The notes: generated by a model not told the origin, from the letters alone. A stretch of 64,000 nucleotides of DNA from Dallia pectoralis (GCA_029465975.1 CM055730.1:16128774-16192773), one strand, 5' to 3'. Numbered from the stretch's first letter, positions 1 to 13,405 are shown. Program-made: numbers and translations.

Positions 1-414
<414 letters not shown>

Positions 415-530
415 AGCCAGCAGATAAATTTTGAGCCAGCAGATACACGTTGGGTTAGCAGATACACGTTGGGTTAGCAGATAAATGTTGGGCTAGCAGA
501 TTAACGTTGGGCCAGCAGATAATTGTTGCT
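415..530. repeat. short minisatellite, about 20-bp unit, about 6 diverged copies
   Basis: The core TAGCAGATACACGTTGGG recurs about every 20 bases with substitutions (CCAGCAGAT, CTAGCAGAT, TTAGCAGAT). It is an old, diverged array. Confidence 0.85.
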
Positions 531-1628
531 AAATGTTTCTACAGTCTCCGTATGCAGAGACGATTAAGGGTACAGTTAAGATCTAGAAGTACTTTCAGCA
601 TGTAAACATGACCCACATACCTAAATATCAGCACCGTAGGTTTGCATAGAAAACCGAGGTTATTCAGACGTAACAGGAGGGACAGAAACTTTGAGTTGGT
701 CAGCTTGTTGTAGCATTAAATTTTAATTGACCAGCCTACAGTACATTCATAAAATCAACTCCACGACAACAACAGAAGTCCTCACTTCTCACCCTTGAGA
801 ACACACACACAGACGTTTGTTTTTCTATTCTCAGATGACTTGAGACTTAACCCTGACCCTACGATACAACCATCCACCTAACGCCTCAATATAAATCCTA
901 AACTCAAAATCGAAACCTACTGTATGCCCAACCAGAATAATTTAAAACTTGTGGGGATATTTTTCTTGGGACTGCAAGAAGATGTAGACGTAGATCACAC
1001 AAACAAACACACACACACACACACACACATAAATACAGGAACTGCAGCTTCCACAACTGTACATCAGACTTTGCCTTTTCTAAACCGTGATATTCTAAAG
1101 TTTGACAGAAAAAACTAAACTGAAGCAAGCTGATGATGGTTTCCTTTCAGCAGAAGCTGATGTGTTGCACATGGGAAAGACAATTTGTCCAGAGCGAGAA
1201 GGAGAACGTGAGACAGAGAGGGAGTGAGGGGGGTAGTGACAAAGAAAGAGAAAACTGCTCCCAGGAACTCCCCAAAGGACAGGAAGCGTACAGATAAGGC
1301 TCTTCACATACCTCAGAGTGACAGACAGGTTAAAGTAAGTGTTAAAGAGCAGGGAGAAAGCAGAAAGAGGGAGTCAGGGGAAGGGAAGAAAGTTGATCAA
1401 GTTTGTGTGTAACTGCTAGATTTACTGTACTGTTGAAAACACAGACGAGGTCATGACCTACATGTAGCAAACTTTACGCTGGCTTTCACTCCCTCGTCGA
1501 GCTGGATATAAACACATGTCTAGATGATTTACAATAGATGTTTACAGTATATATTTAAGGCATTTTTATGCTTATGATTAAACAGGGAAGTGGTAAAAGA
1601 CAGTGGAGAGAGTTTATGCTGAGAGAGC
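531..1628. other. gene-free stretch
   Basis: No recognisable gene. It holds a short (AC)n tract at about 1007-1029 and a purine-rich segment at 1185-1400 (many GAGA/GGAA runs). Open frames of 60-75 codons here on both strands have no features of real proteins. Confidence 0.6.
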
Positions 1629-1703
1629 TTTGGGCTGGATCTGAACCAATGCTGCAGCAGTACATGTGCATCGGAGGTACCAGCTTAAACCACTGAACCA
1701 AAC
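1629..1703 (-). repeat. tRNA-related SINE head relic
   Basis: On the minus strand an A-box-like sequence TGGTTCAGTGGTTTAAGC (1683-1700) is followed about 35 bases later by a B-box-like GGTTCAGATCCAGCC (1633-1647). That is the spacing of an internal RNA polymerase III promoter. No acceptor stem pairs convincingly, so this is read as the tRNA-derived head of an old SINE rather than a functional tRNA gene. No SINE family was named. Confidence 0.5.
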
Positions 1704-1999
1704 AAGACCTATTTACAATTATTCTGACGGATCAGATCAGTATGAACTGTTAAATCCCACAACTAGAAACATGTCATGGCTAGAGATTAATTACAGTTTC
1801 TGTTCTTTACTTCATGCGGCTTTTCTCTGAAGTGTTTAACACCCATTGGATGGGTTCTTCAAAACATGGAGAGAAAATTAGGGAGATGGAATGAGAGCGA
1901 TAAAAAGGAGGAAGAATGGAAGGCTGATTTTCTTAATACCTACAAAGAGAACCAAAGTGACGATAAGGGCACATGGAACCATCATATTCAAACCTTAGA
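1704..1999. other. gene-free stretch
   Basis: Unique, slightly AT-rich DNA between a SINE relic and a transposase remnant. It may include decayed parts of the transposon, but no terminal inverted repeat was found. Confidence 0.4.
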
Positions 2000-2215
2000 C
2001 TAAATATGTCTCGGTAGGTGCTCAGGAAGATCTAGAGCTTTTGATATGGTTGACTGGTGTACCATTACTCCATTCCCAGCCAGTGAACTCTGTAGCTCCT
2101 TTAAGTGATTGTTGACCTCTCTATGGCTTCTCTTGCAAGTCTCCTTGTTAGAAAGATGAGCTCTTAAACGCGTCCTTTTCTTGGCAGTGGCGGGGTGGGT
2201 TGATGTAGTAACCAA
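2000..2215 (-). pseudogene. Tc1/mariner transposase fragment (DNA-binding part)
   Basis: A 71-codon minus-strand frame contains REVNNHLKELQSSLAGNGV followed by MVHQSTISKAL. This is the pattern of the second helix-turn-helix region of Tc1-like transposases (LKELQ..LA..GV.VH.STI...L), which binds the transposon's inverted repeats. Neither the upstream DNA-binding helix nor the downstream DDE catalytic domain is recognisable, and a run of residues normally between REV and LKELQ seems deleted. It is an isolated, dead fragment. The assignment rests on motif memory, and the family within Tc1 cannot be given. Confidence 0.7.
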
Positions 2216-4540
2216 TTCTGGATTATTGATCCAACTATGCTCGCCAGCATATCAAAATCTGGATATTATTATTACCATATTTAATTCATACATGCATTTG
2301 TATTACTATTATCTTTGTTTTGAGTTGAGATCTTTTAAAGAACAACATTTTAATGTACAATTTGTAATATAAGATAATTGGTCAGGGGTTCTAAATACAT
2401 TTGCATGCTAAAAGCTTGTCAAAGATCTCCTAAAACGTTGACCAAATTATTGTCAGAGGCCTGCAGGATTCATCAGACTGAATGAACAGCTTTTGCAATT
2501 ACAGTCTGATGTTACGTATTATTTATTTATTTCAAGAAGATTATTAATGTACCTTTTGCAAAACAATGTAACAAGCAATTTACACAGATGGCACTGTCAA
2601 CCACCAATTACATTTTAATAAACGCAAAACTAAAAACTGAGAATATCATCCCATGAGGTGTTTTCTTAGACCCACGTGGTCCAGGTAGGTAGAAGTTAAC
2701 CACTCCTTTATACACAATATCTTACATCAAAATTGGATGAAGATATTCCAATACTGTCCATTTGTTTGTGTCCACTATCGAAACACATACCAGGATGAAC
2801 CACAATAAAAACGTAAAAGGCAACAGAATGACGGACATAAAGTAATCCGGTGATAATGATATCAGTCTAATGGACAGAGAGGTGTGGACTATCAGATGGG
2901 CACCGGGGAATGCCTGCTACTCCAGAGAAGGGCCAATCTCTGATCCACACATCCATACGGAGTCCACTGGAAATGATAGGATAGGAGAATATACGCTAAT
3001 GCACACAATGAACTGAAAACACATGCAATATTAATAGATCTCATTTCAATAAGCCGAATTCACCAGAGTACCTCAACTTCCCTCTCTGGAAGATATGGAA
3101 TCCCAAAAAGAAGAGCCAGAAAGTGGGAGTGAGTGTCGAAGAGAGAATCAAGACAGAAAAAAATATACTGCTGACAGAGTCAAAGAGGTCCTGCAGAGTT
3201 TCTATCCCTGTATAACCTCCCTGCAGTAAAGCCCCTATTAAAATAATCTAAGCCCCCCACAATGTTTCCCAACAAGCTGATGGATAAAACAGAGTGTCAA
3301 GAATCACAAACCAGAGATAGTTGCACAACAGCCTGCGTATGTCAGCCTCTTTTTCAAAGCTCCGCAGGAAAGCGTGAAAATTGAATCACACTTCCTCCTC
3401 ACAAAATGGCCGTATTATGAGGAGAACATTAAAGCAGCTGACTTGTAGAAGCCCAGACATTCCACTTGGAGTACTCCAACCGAAAAGTGGCAAGAAAGGG
3501 GCCTGATGGCTTAGTAAGTGAGTGGCTGTTTGATCCGTAGAAAGAAAACATCAGGCCACTCTGACTGCGCTGGCATAACACCCTGTGGTGAAGCGGCCCT
3601 GGAACGGCCAGTCATGAGTTTTGCCATGTTTTTTTGGGGCCACGGTTGGCTCGGAGGAGGACTAGGACAGCTGGACTAAACTGGCGGGATGTAATTATGA
3701 TTGTCTGCATTTTGGAAAGGCTCTCTCGGTTCACTTTCCCGTCGAAGGTGAAAGGTCAGGCTTGCGGTGTCTGGTGTTTTTGCAAAGGGAAAGTGAGAGG
3801 TGGAGGCTTTACTGTCAAATTTGTTTTATTTTCTGTTCAAATTGACATGCCATGACAGCCATATAATGGACGCTTTCAATTGTGTAGTTTACCTTCGACC
3901 TCACTCCTCCACTAAATCAACTCTCGTCCACGCCATCATCAGAACCAGACAGAAGGATAACAGCAGAGATGTTATCAGTGAACTGTTCTCCTGGAAAGTT
4001 CCTGCTGGCCAGAGTTAGGACAGTCAGGAATCCTGACAAGAAGTGAAGCTGGAGAAGAGACAGACACGCACGTTCTCTCACACCTACATGGCAAGAGACA
4101 CACCTTATAAAAACCCAAGTGAATGTGTTTTAGCACGCTCTCCATAAAGCACATGACAACAAGGCAACCGTGGTAAAAGTGAAACCTGACTTCAGGAGAT
4201 TCATTAAGCATAGCAATGCAACAGTGAATGGTCGGTTATTGGTCGGTGATCAGTGACCGTCGTATTAACCGTTTCAATGTCATGTTTTTAAGGCTCCCAT
4301 CTCCACTCCTGCGCTACTGATGGCAGCCGCTTCAGGTAATTAGGCAATTAAACACAGTCCCCACAACATACTTAGCTTAATAGACACATTCCATCCAAAA
4401 ACATGCATCACATTACACAATCAATGGGAGGAACAGACTCAACCACATCAGTGTTTGCTCTTTAGCCGTCCGTTCCCACCACACAAATGTTTGGTAGTCA
4501 TACATATTTCTTACATAAATCCACAACCGTGGGTCTAATG
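2216..4540. other. gene-free stretch
   Basis: No gene recognised. It is AT-rich at 2216-2650, then becomes mixed-composition unique DNA. Frames of 60-78 codons at 3634-4211 lie on both strands and lack family signatures. No tandem array occurs here, making it one of the longer non-repetitive blocks in the left half. Confidence 0.6.
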
Positions 4541-5075
4541 GTTTTACACACACATCCACATATCTCATGGTTTTACACACACATCCACATATCTCATGGT
4601 TTTACACACACATCCACATATCTCATGGTTCACACACGTCCACATATCTCATGGTTTTACACACACATCCACATATCTCATGGTTTCACACACACGTCCA
4701 CATATCTCATGGTTTTACACACACATCCACATATCTCATGGTTTTACGCACACATCCACATATCTCATGGTTCACACACGTCCACATATCTCATGGTTTT
4801 ACACACACATCCACATATCTCATGGTTTTACACACACATCCACATATCTCATGGTTTTACGCACACATCCACATATCAAATGGTTTTACGCACACATCCA
4901 CATATCTCATGGTTTTACACACACATCCACATATCTCATGGTTTTACACACACATCCACATATCAAATGGTTTTACACACACATCTACATATCTCATGGT
5001 TTTACACACACATCCACATATCTCATGGTTTTACACACACATCCACATATCTCATGGTTTTACACACACATCCAT
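4541..5075. repeat. 29-bp minisatellite, about 18 copies
   Basis: The unit combines TTTTACACACACATCC with ACATATCTCATGG. Variants include loss of TTTA (TGGTTCACACACG), ACGCACAC for ACACACAC, and ATCAAATGG for ATCTCATGG. Because 29 is not a multiple of three and the unit has no stop in any plus frame, all three plus frames stay open and give spurious proteins of up to 253 residues. Confidence 0.97.
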
Positions 5076-5654
5076 CAGCAGCACTTATGCTGTCTTCTAC
5101 AGTAAAATGCAACAGACACACTCTGGTGTTTCCAGACACAAAGCTCTGTCTCAGAGACCGTGTGGATACCATATGTGATACGTGTCCAAGAACTGGTAAA
5201 GAGAGACACACTTTGGCAAAGTGCCATCTTCCTTTGCACTTTTTCTAACCGCCCTTACAAGATGTGACCGATCACTCACTCACTCACTCAAGAGTCAGAC
5301 AATCTCTTCTGTACTCGCTCTCTGTCAGCCTCCAGCATCCAACTCTACATAAACCAATTAGACATGAAAGCACAGAGGCTACAGATAACATCACAGCTCT
5401 AAACTTCCCTTAGACACAGACTACAAAGAGAACGTGACTTCAAAGGACCCCGCAAAAAAAACATATAGGAAGTGACACAAAGTCCCAGTCCCACCTGATT
5501 GGAATAGTTCATAATGGTTGTTGCCCTGACACACATATGGAGGGCGGGGATTCATATGTCATGTATGTACTGTTCCATTTCTATCAATCAAACAACTGAT
5601 CAGACAAATCTCTTTTGGACCGTATTGTTTTGTTCAGATTTTAAATTCCACATT

Positions 5655-5700
5655 ATACATTTGGCCATTCAGCAAGACACTCTTGACTTACAGTAAGTGC
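5655..5700. repeat. SINE/L2 tail-like fragment
   Basis: The sequence includes CATTTGGCCATTCAGC and, after a short interval, GACTTACAGTAAGTGC. This resembles the conserved tail of vertebrate V-SINE/L2-type elements (core: atttagc.ga..ctttt..a.agcgacttacagt). It is very short and could be chance. Confidence 0.3.
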
Positions 5701-5888
5701 AAAGATTTGAAAAAGAGCCAATGAAAACAGAATACCTAGTGTTCACGCTTAAGTACGGAACACGAAATCCTAAAACATACAGTCTGCCGTCTTTATTTGA
5801 AACTTTGTGAAGTACCAAGCTGACACAGAGAAATCCATGGCCCCTCTGTGTGTACAGAGGTAACACTATTTAATACCGATTTGGAAGT

Positions 5889-6003
5889 CAGGTGGTGATG
5901 TCATCACTCGACCAGACACACACAGACCCGACCTGGAGGAGACCATGAAGCCAGGAGCGGAGGGCAGCTTATGACGCAGGTGGTGATGTCATCACTCGAC
6001 CAG
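5889..6003. repeat. 27-bp direct duplication containing TGATGTCATCA
   Basis: The same 27 bases occur at 5889-5915 and 5977-6003, 88 bases apart, each containing TGATGTCATCA. That core is close to bZIP (CRE/AP-1-like) half-site palindromes. Whether this is a regulatory pair or just a small duplication cannot be told. Confidence 0.6.
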
Positions 6004-6373
6004 AGGGCAGCGGCAGCAGTCATAACCCAGTTACCATTTTGATGTCATGAGCAATTTAGCAAATCACTGCAAAATTCCTGCTCGCTTGTTCTGGAATACC
6101 TGACTAATGAGATTATCATTCCAACAAGGCAAGAGATGATAGGTGGAGGTAGGGGGGAGGTGAAGTGGGTGGAGGGAGGGGTAGTGGAAGGGTACAAATG
6201 TTACTGTACTGTATTAGATACAACAGTTAGAAAACATGCCATAAAAAATTTGACCTAAAACATTGATACGTTTTCCTCTAATGTAGTTCAACGAATAGGC
6301 AACTGTGGAATATGTTTTTAATGTAGTGTGATATCATGAAAATGTAATGTATTAGTCATTTACTTTAATATGC

Positions 6374-7412
6374 TAATGTAGTGTAATGTAGTGTCAATGT
6401 GTGACATAGTGACAGTGTATTGGTGAAGCAGTGTAATGTAGTGTAATGTAGTGTCAATGTCTGACATAGTGGCAGTGTATTGGTGAAGCAGTGTAATGTA
6501 GTGTAATGTACTGTCAATGTGTGACATAGTGGCAGTGTATTGGTGAAGCAGTGTAATGTAGTGTAATGTAGTGTCAATGTATGACATAGTGGCAGTGTAT
6601 TGGTGAAGGAGTGTAATGTAGTGTAATGTACTGTCATTGTGTGACATAGTGACAGTGTATTGGTAAAGTAGTGTTATGTAGTGTCAATGTGTGACATAGT
6701 GGCAGTGTATTGGTGAAGTAGTGTAATGTAGTGTAATGTACTGTCAATGTGTGACATAGTGACAGTGTATTGGTGAAGCAGTGTAATGTAGTGTAATGTA
6801 CTGTCAATGTGTGACATTAGTGAAGCAGTGTAATGTAGTGTAATGTAGTGTCAATGTGTGACATAGTGGCAGTGTATTGGTGAAGCAGTGTAATGTAGTG
6901 TAATGTACTGTCAATGTGTGACATAGTGGCAGTGTATTGGTGAAGCAGTGTAATGTAGTGTAATGTAGTGTCAATGTATGACATAGTGGCAGTGTATTGT
7001 TGAAGGAGTGTAATGTAGTGTAATGTACTGTCAATGTGTGACATAGTGACAGTGTATTGGTGAAGCAGTGTAATGTAGTGTAATGTACTGTCATTGTGTG
7101 ACATAGTGACAGTGTATTGGTAAAGTAGTGTTATGTAGTGTCAATGTGTGACATAGTGGCAGTGTATTGGTGAAGTAGTGTAATGTAGTGTAATGTACTG
7201 TCAATGTGTGACATAGTGACAGTGTATTGGTGAAGCAGTGTAATGTAGTGTAATGTACTGTCAATGTGTGACATTAGTGAAGCAGTGTAATGTAGTGTAA
7301 TGTAGTGTCAATGTGTGACATAGTGGCAGTGTATTGGTTAAGTAGTGTAATATAGTGTCAATGTGTGACATAGTGACAGTGTATTGGTGAAGCAGTGTAA
7401 TGGAGCGTAATG
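6374..7412. repeat. 60-bp minisatellite with a 457-bp higher-order repeat
   Basis: The basic unit carries GTGTAATGTAGTGTAATGTA, then CTGTCAATGTGTGACATAGT and CAGTGTATTGGTGAAGCA. Two diagnostic variants recur exactly 457 bases apart: GGTAAAGTAGTGTTATG at about 6662 and 7119, and the deleted unit GACATTAGTGAAG at 6813 and 7270. The array was therefore enlarged by duplicating a multi-unit block. Minus-strand frames of 90-96 codons are artefacts. Confidence 0.96.
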
Positions 7413-7607
7413 TGTTGTTATGTGAAATAATGTATCACTAATGTAGTGTAATGTTATTAATGACAACTAGCTCGCTCTTTCTCTGTTAGAGGGACATAGT
7501 GACAGTGTCAGTGTAATGGAGCGTAATGTGTTGTTATGTGAAATAATGTATCACTAATGTAGTGTAATGTTATTAATGACAACTAGCTCGCTCTTTCTCT
7601 GTTAGAG
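7393..7607. repeat. 116-bp tandem duplication at the end of the 60-bp array
   Basis: A block starting CAGTGTAATGGAGCGTAATG and ending CTCTTTCTCTGTTAGAGGG occurs at 7393 and again at 7509. It joins the array edge with adjacent unique DNA, suggesting unequal exchange took in flanking sequence. Confidence 0.92.
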
Positions 7608-7861
7608 GGGCTTTGGTTATTTCATTGCGTGTCTGGAACGATCCCTTTTTGCCCTCGATGAGACAGTTGTAGCTTAGTGGAGACAACTAAAATCCTCTGC
7701 ACTCTAGTACCAAGCCTGTCGCTTTCATCACTTGCTCTGTTTGTAGAATGAGGTGTCACAAGAAGAAATGGAATGAGATTAAAAGGAAAAACTCATCCGC
7801 CAGAGAAAAAACAACAGGGCCCATCCGCTGATAGATGTTATAATGGTGCGTCATCATATTT

Positions 7862-7894
<33 letters not shown>

Positions 7895-10710
7895 AGCTTC
7901 TTCTGTGAAAAGCTCAAGAAATAGACAAAGTCTTATGAGCTAAAGGTCTAGCCAATCTACTACACAGAAGTTAAGCAACATGTAACCCATTTCTGGGAAT
8001 GTGTTGGTGTGTCTTCTTCTGTGGTCACTGTGATGTTGTGTTCCGATCTAAGATTTTGTATTACGGAAAGTTGAAGGATTTTGCAAAAAAAAACAAAAAC
8101 AGATGCGCACTCAATCTCAAGGGATTGGTTTAATTTCCTGAAGTCAACCACCCCCTGTGATGTTTAGTTTGTGTTGCGCACCAGGTTGTGGTTTACTGCA
8201 TCAGCCCATTAGGTAGTGAACTTCTACGCTACATGGACTCAATGCCGTCATTATCAAGTGCAATTTGCCATGGAGATTCATTATTTGGTGTAACGTGAAA
8301 ATAGGAGAGTGAGAGAAGACATCCTTGTAGTTCTCCTGTGTCCATTGATGAAGAGGCTGAAATGTGATTGGACATATTCATCATCAAGTTGATCAGGGAC
8401 TACATTTGGATAGTCTGTGTTGTGATATCTTTGAAATGACTGTGCCGAATGAAAAGCAATAGTCCAAAAACAGTATGTTGTATCATGGCCCAGTCAATAA
8501 AAATAAGACAAGTTGTGAAAAACTGTGCAACATTTTTGAGAAATCATCATCATCTTCATAGACACTTGTCATCTCTAGAATAAGTTTATTGGACTCATCC
8601 CATGTAATTTTACGCATCACTCTCTTCTAAAATAGACACGATATAGAGCTTACAGAGATACTCTTATTTGTAAGTTCAAGGAAAAGTTCAAAAGAGCAGA
8701 TCAGACAAGCTGACTGTCATTATGCCTTCCCATCAACTTCATATTCCACTGTCTCCATACGATCATTATAACAGTCCTATGGTTTTGCCGCAGTCAAACC
8801 AGATCAGCCTGTCATGGTCCATTGGTAATCCTCCCGGCTTCTGGCATATGTTCCACCACCCAAACAACACCAGGGTTAAATTCTCTGTGTTCCTTTTAGT
8901 CTTCCTCACAATGTATTAAATATCTCAGTCTGTGGAGGAGTGACTCGTCTTCATAAATATATGTTTGGTAAACAAACCAACAGACAGCCTGAGTGTTCTC
9001 CAACCAGCCCAAGAGAACGGCTAGAGCATAACAGGCCGAGAGGAACCGTCAGTACATCAATTAAATATTTAAATGTTCTGAAATGTTTCCACATCGATTC
9101 ACCAAGAGGCCAAGAGGAGGAACAGAGGGTCCTCACCTAAAATACACTTTGAGAGGGAGTTAATTTACAGAGAGAACAGGGATGGAACATTAATTCTGGT
9201 TAGGTGCACTACGTTATAGGCACTCACATTCTACTGGTCCAAATGGTCCTATTTTCCCAGAGAGGTGAACCTAACTTGTCTACCAGTTGAAATTCAAACC
9301 ACAGCAGGCTAATTCAATCAGTGCTCTTATTGAGCAGGTAATTGCTACATTGAGGGGCTGAATGTCGCCAGTGCAGCTGATTTGAGGCCAGGCTCATTAC
9401 AATGTACCACCAATTTAGATCCCAATCAATTTCCTCCCATTTCTCATTTCTCCACGTTCAGCGAACACCGAGACCAGCTCCACCAAAACCCACAGCGTTA
9501 TCGCTAGGCAACATTGGCATGGCAACCCCATCCTTCATTTCCTTTCATCTCCAACCTTCGGTTATTGTCCCCTCTTTTGTGATTTTGTTAATGGGACCTG
9601 GTAGTCCACGGAAGGTAGCCTTCGATTCTGTTCGACTCCTTTATATGGTGATGCATAGAAACTGCATGTTTTACAGGTGTGAATGTTTCCATAACTTGTA
9701 CAGAACCCAGAATCCATCTGTCACATGCCATGCAATGAAATAACACCAATGCTGAGTGTGATTGTGAGTGTTAGAGTGAGTGTGTGTGTGTGAGTGTGTG
9801 TGTCTGTGACATCAAGGCCTACATTTACATGTGGGAAACAGATGTAAAACATAGACTGTAGAGTGTGTTTGCCAGTTTCCAATAGGAATAATTTGATTTT
9901 TGGGACACCTGTTCAGGTCAGCACCAAAACTGAGATTACTGAGGAAACTGATTTAGAATTGGGGTTACTTACTAGTTTTATACAGTACAGGATAGGGTAA
10001 CGGGTCGAATCAGGCATAGGGCACGCATTACGTTTGGCTATTTAAGTTTGGGTTGAGATTTGGCTCCATTGGCCACAAGGAAAGAAACAAGTAACGTGTT
10101 CGACAGAGACGTCAACAGTAAATCTGTTAATGAGGACCAGGGAGGGGTGGTGAGGCATTATGTATGGCCTCATTACCAAGCCCCATATCAGGGAAGGAGA
10201 CGGGAGCTCTGGCGGGGGGGGTTCCGGAGATAGGAGATTCCCTCCAGCTTGGGACATATGGCTGGGGCCCCAGGAAGGAACCCCAGGAAGGAACCCCAGG
10301 AAGGAACCCCCGGGGCCTACAGATGCCAGATCTTAATTTGATGATCCTGCGCAGCAAGAAATACAAACATGTAGGTGTGTTCAAGGTTCAGAAAAGGCTC
10401 CTGAAATGTTTCACTTTTAATGAGAAATACATCAACCAATGTTTTTATGATTTATGACCCAAATGGTAATTTTCATTTCCTGAAATTGCATATACTGCTC
10501 ACATTCATAACATAGAGTTGGGCGTCTGCTCAATAGCTTTCATAATGAACACAAAATCTAAGTCGGTCTCAATAAGCATGTTTGCTAAATGCCGAAAACA
10601 TCAAATCTACATTTTATCATTACATTATTTTCTTTGCTTAACAATTTTCTTTCTACTTCCCACCCCACTTCCCTCTCTCTACTAGACATCCCACCCCACT
10701 TCCCTCTCTT
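7608..10710. other. gene-free stretch with a (TG)n tract
   Basis: Contains (TG)n at about 7863-7893, a TG-rich stretch at 9778-9805 and a 13-bp triplication near 10268-10311 (GAAGGAACCCCAG). Otherwise unique. The blocks at 8180-8300 and 9380-9600 have mixed composition and might be conserved non-coding DNA, which cannot be judged from one genome. No gene recognised. Confidence 0.55.
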
Positions 10711-11431
10711 CATTAACATTTGGTGTGCAGGACTGGTGCATTCTCTTCAGTATCTGGAGTAATGTTCATTAACATTTGGTGTGCCGGACTGGTGCATTCT
10801 CTTCAGTATCTGGAGTAATGTTCATTAACATTTGGTGTGCAGGACTGGTGCATTCTCTTCAGTATCTGGAGTAATGTTCATTAACATTTGGTGTGCAGGA
10901 CTGGTGCATTCTCTTCAGTATCTGGAGTAAAGTTCATTAACATTTGGTGTGCAGGACTGGTGCATTCTCTTCAGTATCTGGAGTAATGTTCATTAACATT
11001 TGGTGTGCCGGACTGGTGCATTCTCTTCAGTATCTGGAGTAATGTTCATTAACATTTGGTGTGCAGGACTGGTGCATTCTCTTCAGTATCTGGAGTAAAG
11101 TTCATTAACATTTGGTGTGCAGGACTGGTGCATTCTCTTCAGTATCTGGAGTAATGTTCATTAACATTTGGTGTGCCGGACTGGTGCATTCTCTTCAGTA
11201 TCTGGAGTAATGTTCATTAACATTTGGTGTGCAGGACTGGTGCATTCTCTTCAGTATCTGGAGTAATGTTCATTAACATTTGGTGTGCCGGACTGGTGCA
11301 TTCTCTTCAGTATCTGGAGTAATGTTCATTAACATTTGGTGTGCAGGACTGGTGCATTCTCTTCAGTATCTGGAGTAATGTTCATTAACATTTGGTGTGC
11401 CGGACTGGTGCATTCTCTTCAGTATCTGGAG
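10711..11431. repeat. 56-bp minisatellite, about 13 copies
   Basis: The unit includes CATTAACATTTGGTGTGC, GGACTGGTGCATTCTC and TTCAGTATCTGGAGTAA. Copies are nearly identical and differ at two sites: GTGCAGG versus GTGCCGG, and TAATGTT versus TAAAGTT. The variant order shows a three-unit (168-bp) block repeated at 10879-11214, then a two-unit alternation. Confidence 0.97.
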
Positions 11432-11638
11432 TTAATCTCTGTTATGCAGAACAGGACCCGAAGGTATTTTATAATCTCAAACACTGGAATGTATTGCATC
11501 TTAGCGGCGGCCTTTGGACTGGTCTGTAGGCACAGTTTCTCAACTTACTTTTGACAAGCTATAAAGTAGAACAGCAGAATACACAATATCTTGTTTCTTT
11601 GTAATCAGAATGGTACATTATGAACTATGTAATCATGA

Positions 11639-12070
11639 AGTAATACAAGTTCAAATCTAAACATGTAGTAATACAGGTTCAAATCTAAACATGTAGTAAT
11701 ACAAGTTCAAATCTAAACATAGTAATACAGGTTCAAATCTAAACATGTAGTAATACAGGTTCAAATCTAAACATGTAGTAATACAGGTTCAAATCTAAAC
11801 ATGTAGTAATACAGGTTCAAATCTAAACATGTAGTAATACAGGTTCAAATCTAAACATGTAGTAATACAAGTTCAAATCTAAACATAGTAATACAAGTTC
11901 AAATCTAAACATGTAGTAATACAAGTTCAAATCTAAACATGTAGTAATACAAGTTCAAATCTAAACATAGTAATACAGGTTCAAATCTAAACATGTAGTA
12001 ATACAGGTTCAAATCTAAACATGTAGTAATACAGGTTCAAATCTAAACATGTAATACAGGTATAAATCTA
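11639..12070. repeat. 28-bp minisatellite, about 15 copies
   Basis: The unit joins AGTAATACAGGTTCAAATC to TAAACATGT. Some copies lack two bases (AAACATAGTAAT, 26 bp) and some read ACAAGTTC instead of ACAGGTTC. Confidence 0.96.
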
Positions 12071-13405
12071 AGCTTCATGGCAACGAACACACATTATGTA
12101 AACCAACTTAAGAACTCAGTTTTTTTGCCATCATGAATTTGATTTTGTTACCAAGTCATGACAAAGTTCATACAAATAAAATGTAGAGTGAAGTTGTATA
12201 ATTCTGGATATGCGAGCCACATTTCATATTATGACCCCAGTTCTACATTGCCAATCTGACACAAGTTCTTTAAACTACTTCTTTAAGTGTTTTAATAGCT
12301 AGACTGAATGTCAGGAAGCAGATCTTTACAAGAGATTAAAATGGATGGAAAAACGAAGGCACTAAGATCAACATGTAGGGTTAGATTTTCAACATTACCC
12401 AAAACGCAAATTATTTTCCTACATTGAGAGCCAGAGATGTAAGATTAGGAGACTTTTAAACCAAATGTTTTAGGTCAACTTTGCAAACAGGGAACCATGC
12501 ACAGATGGTTTCTCCAGAACAAATATTTCAGTGCTACGGAAACTATTCCAAACCAGTGTCATTTTAAAACCATTCTCCCTTTAGTAATAGACTTAAATTA
12601 TAAATATGATACCTAATAGATTCTCCAAAACCGGCATGGGGAAGAAAGAACCCACGTTCCTCTAGACTAGAGACTGAAATGATAAATACGATGGCTAATA
12701 GTTTCTCCCGTCCAAAATGGACCATTGGCTGGGAAAAGAACCAGAACTCAAATTGTGGTGAGGCACAAATCCTTTAGTGGAAAAACTTTAAGACAGAAAA
12801 GTTAACTCTCACTGAAATATGTCCAATATAACGACCAATCAATATTCGGTGCTGTGTTCCCGCGTCTGGGACGACTTTCTTTCATATGTACATAAGCATC
12901 TATGGTGTAACATTTTCTACATTACACTTCTTCATAGACCTATGTATCACTCTGTATTTCATCTTTGATCTTGCCATTATGTACAGATCTCTGCTTGGAA
13001 CGATCCACATGAGCGCTGGCTGTTCCCCAGGACAAATGACCGAGCGTCACGGAGGAACCACCCAGAACCCAACTTCATGTCATCTTCCCATCCTTCCTGT
13101 TCATAAATTCCGACTTATATGGGTAATATGACGGCTGTAGGCAGCGTAGGGGATTGGGGGTGGGGAAAGAAAAGGACCATGTCTCATGTCACTGAAATAC
13201 CATCTGTGAGGATGAGCGCTGTACAACACAGGCAGATGTCAGAACGAGTACACTGTTAGGATGAACGCAGCGGTGTGATCTGCTGACAGCTCTACAAAAT
13301 GAATCGTCAACCAGGGACCATCAGAGACCTGACAGGCTGCAGATGAACATGCTGGCTCCTGATACAGATGCAGACGCATCAGCGGCGATGACAACAGACG
13401 CCCCC
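12071..13405. other. gene-free stretch
   Basis: Unique AT-rich sequence. An 81-codon plus-strand frame at 12886-13131 is hydrophobic at its start but has no recognised domain or splice context. No repeat array here. Confidence 0.5.

Larger units (their letters stand above)
5076..6373. other. gene-free stretch
   Basis: Unique sequence with a short CACT run near 5273-5290, a SINE-tail-like piece near 5655-5700 and a 27-bp duplication at 5889-6003. No gene recognised. Confidence 0.55.

Noticed and set aside
1629..1703. tRNA gene
   Set aside because: A and B boxes are present, but no stable acceptor or anticodon stem could be drawn.
4487..5248. Histidine/threonine-rich frame of 253 codons
   Set aside because: All three plus frames are open over the 29-bp array, the mark of a repeat artefact.
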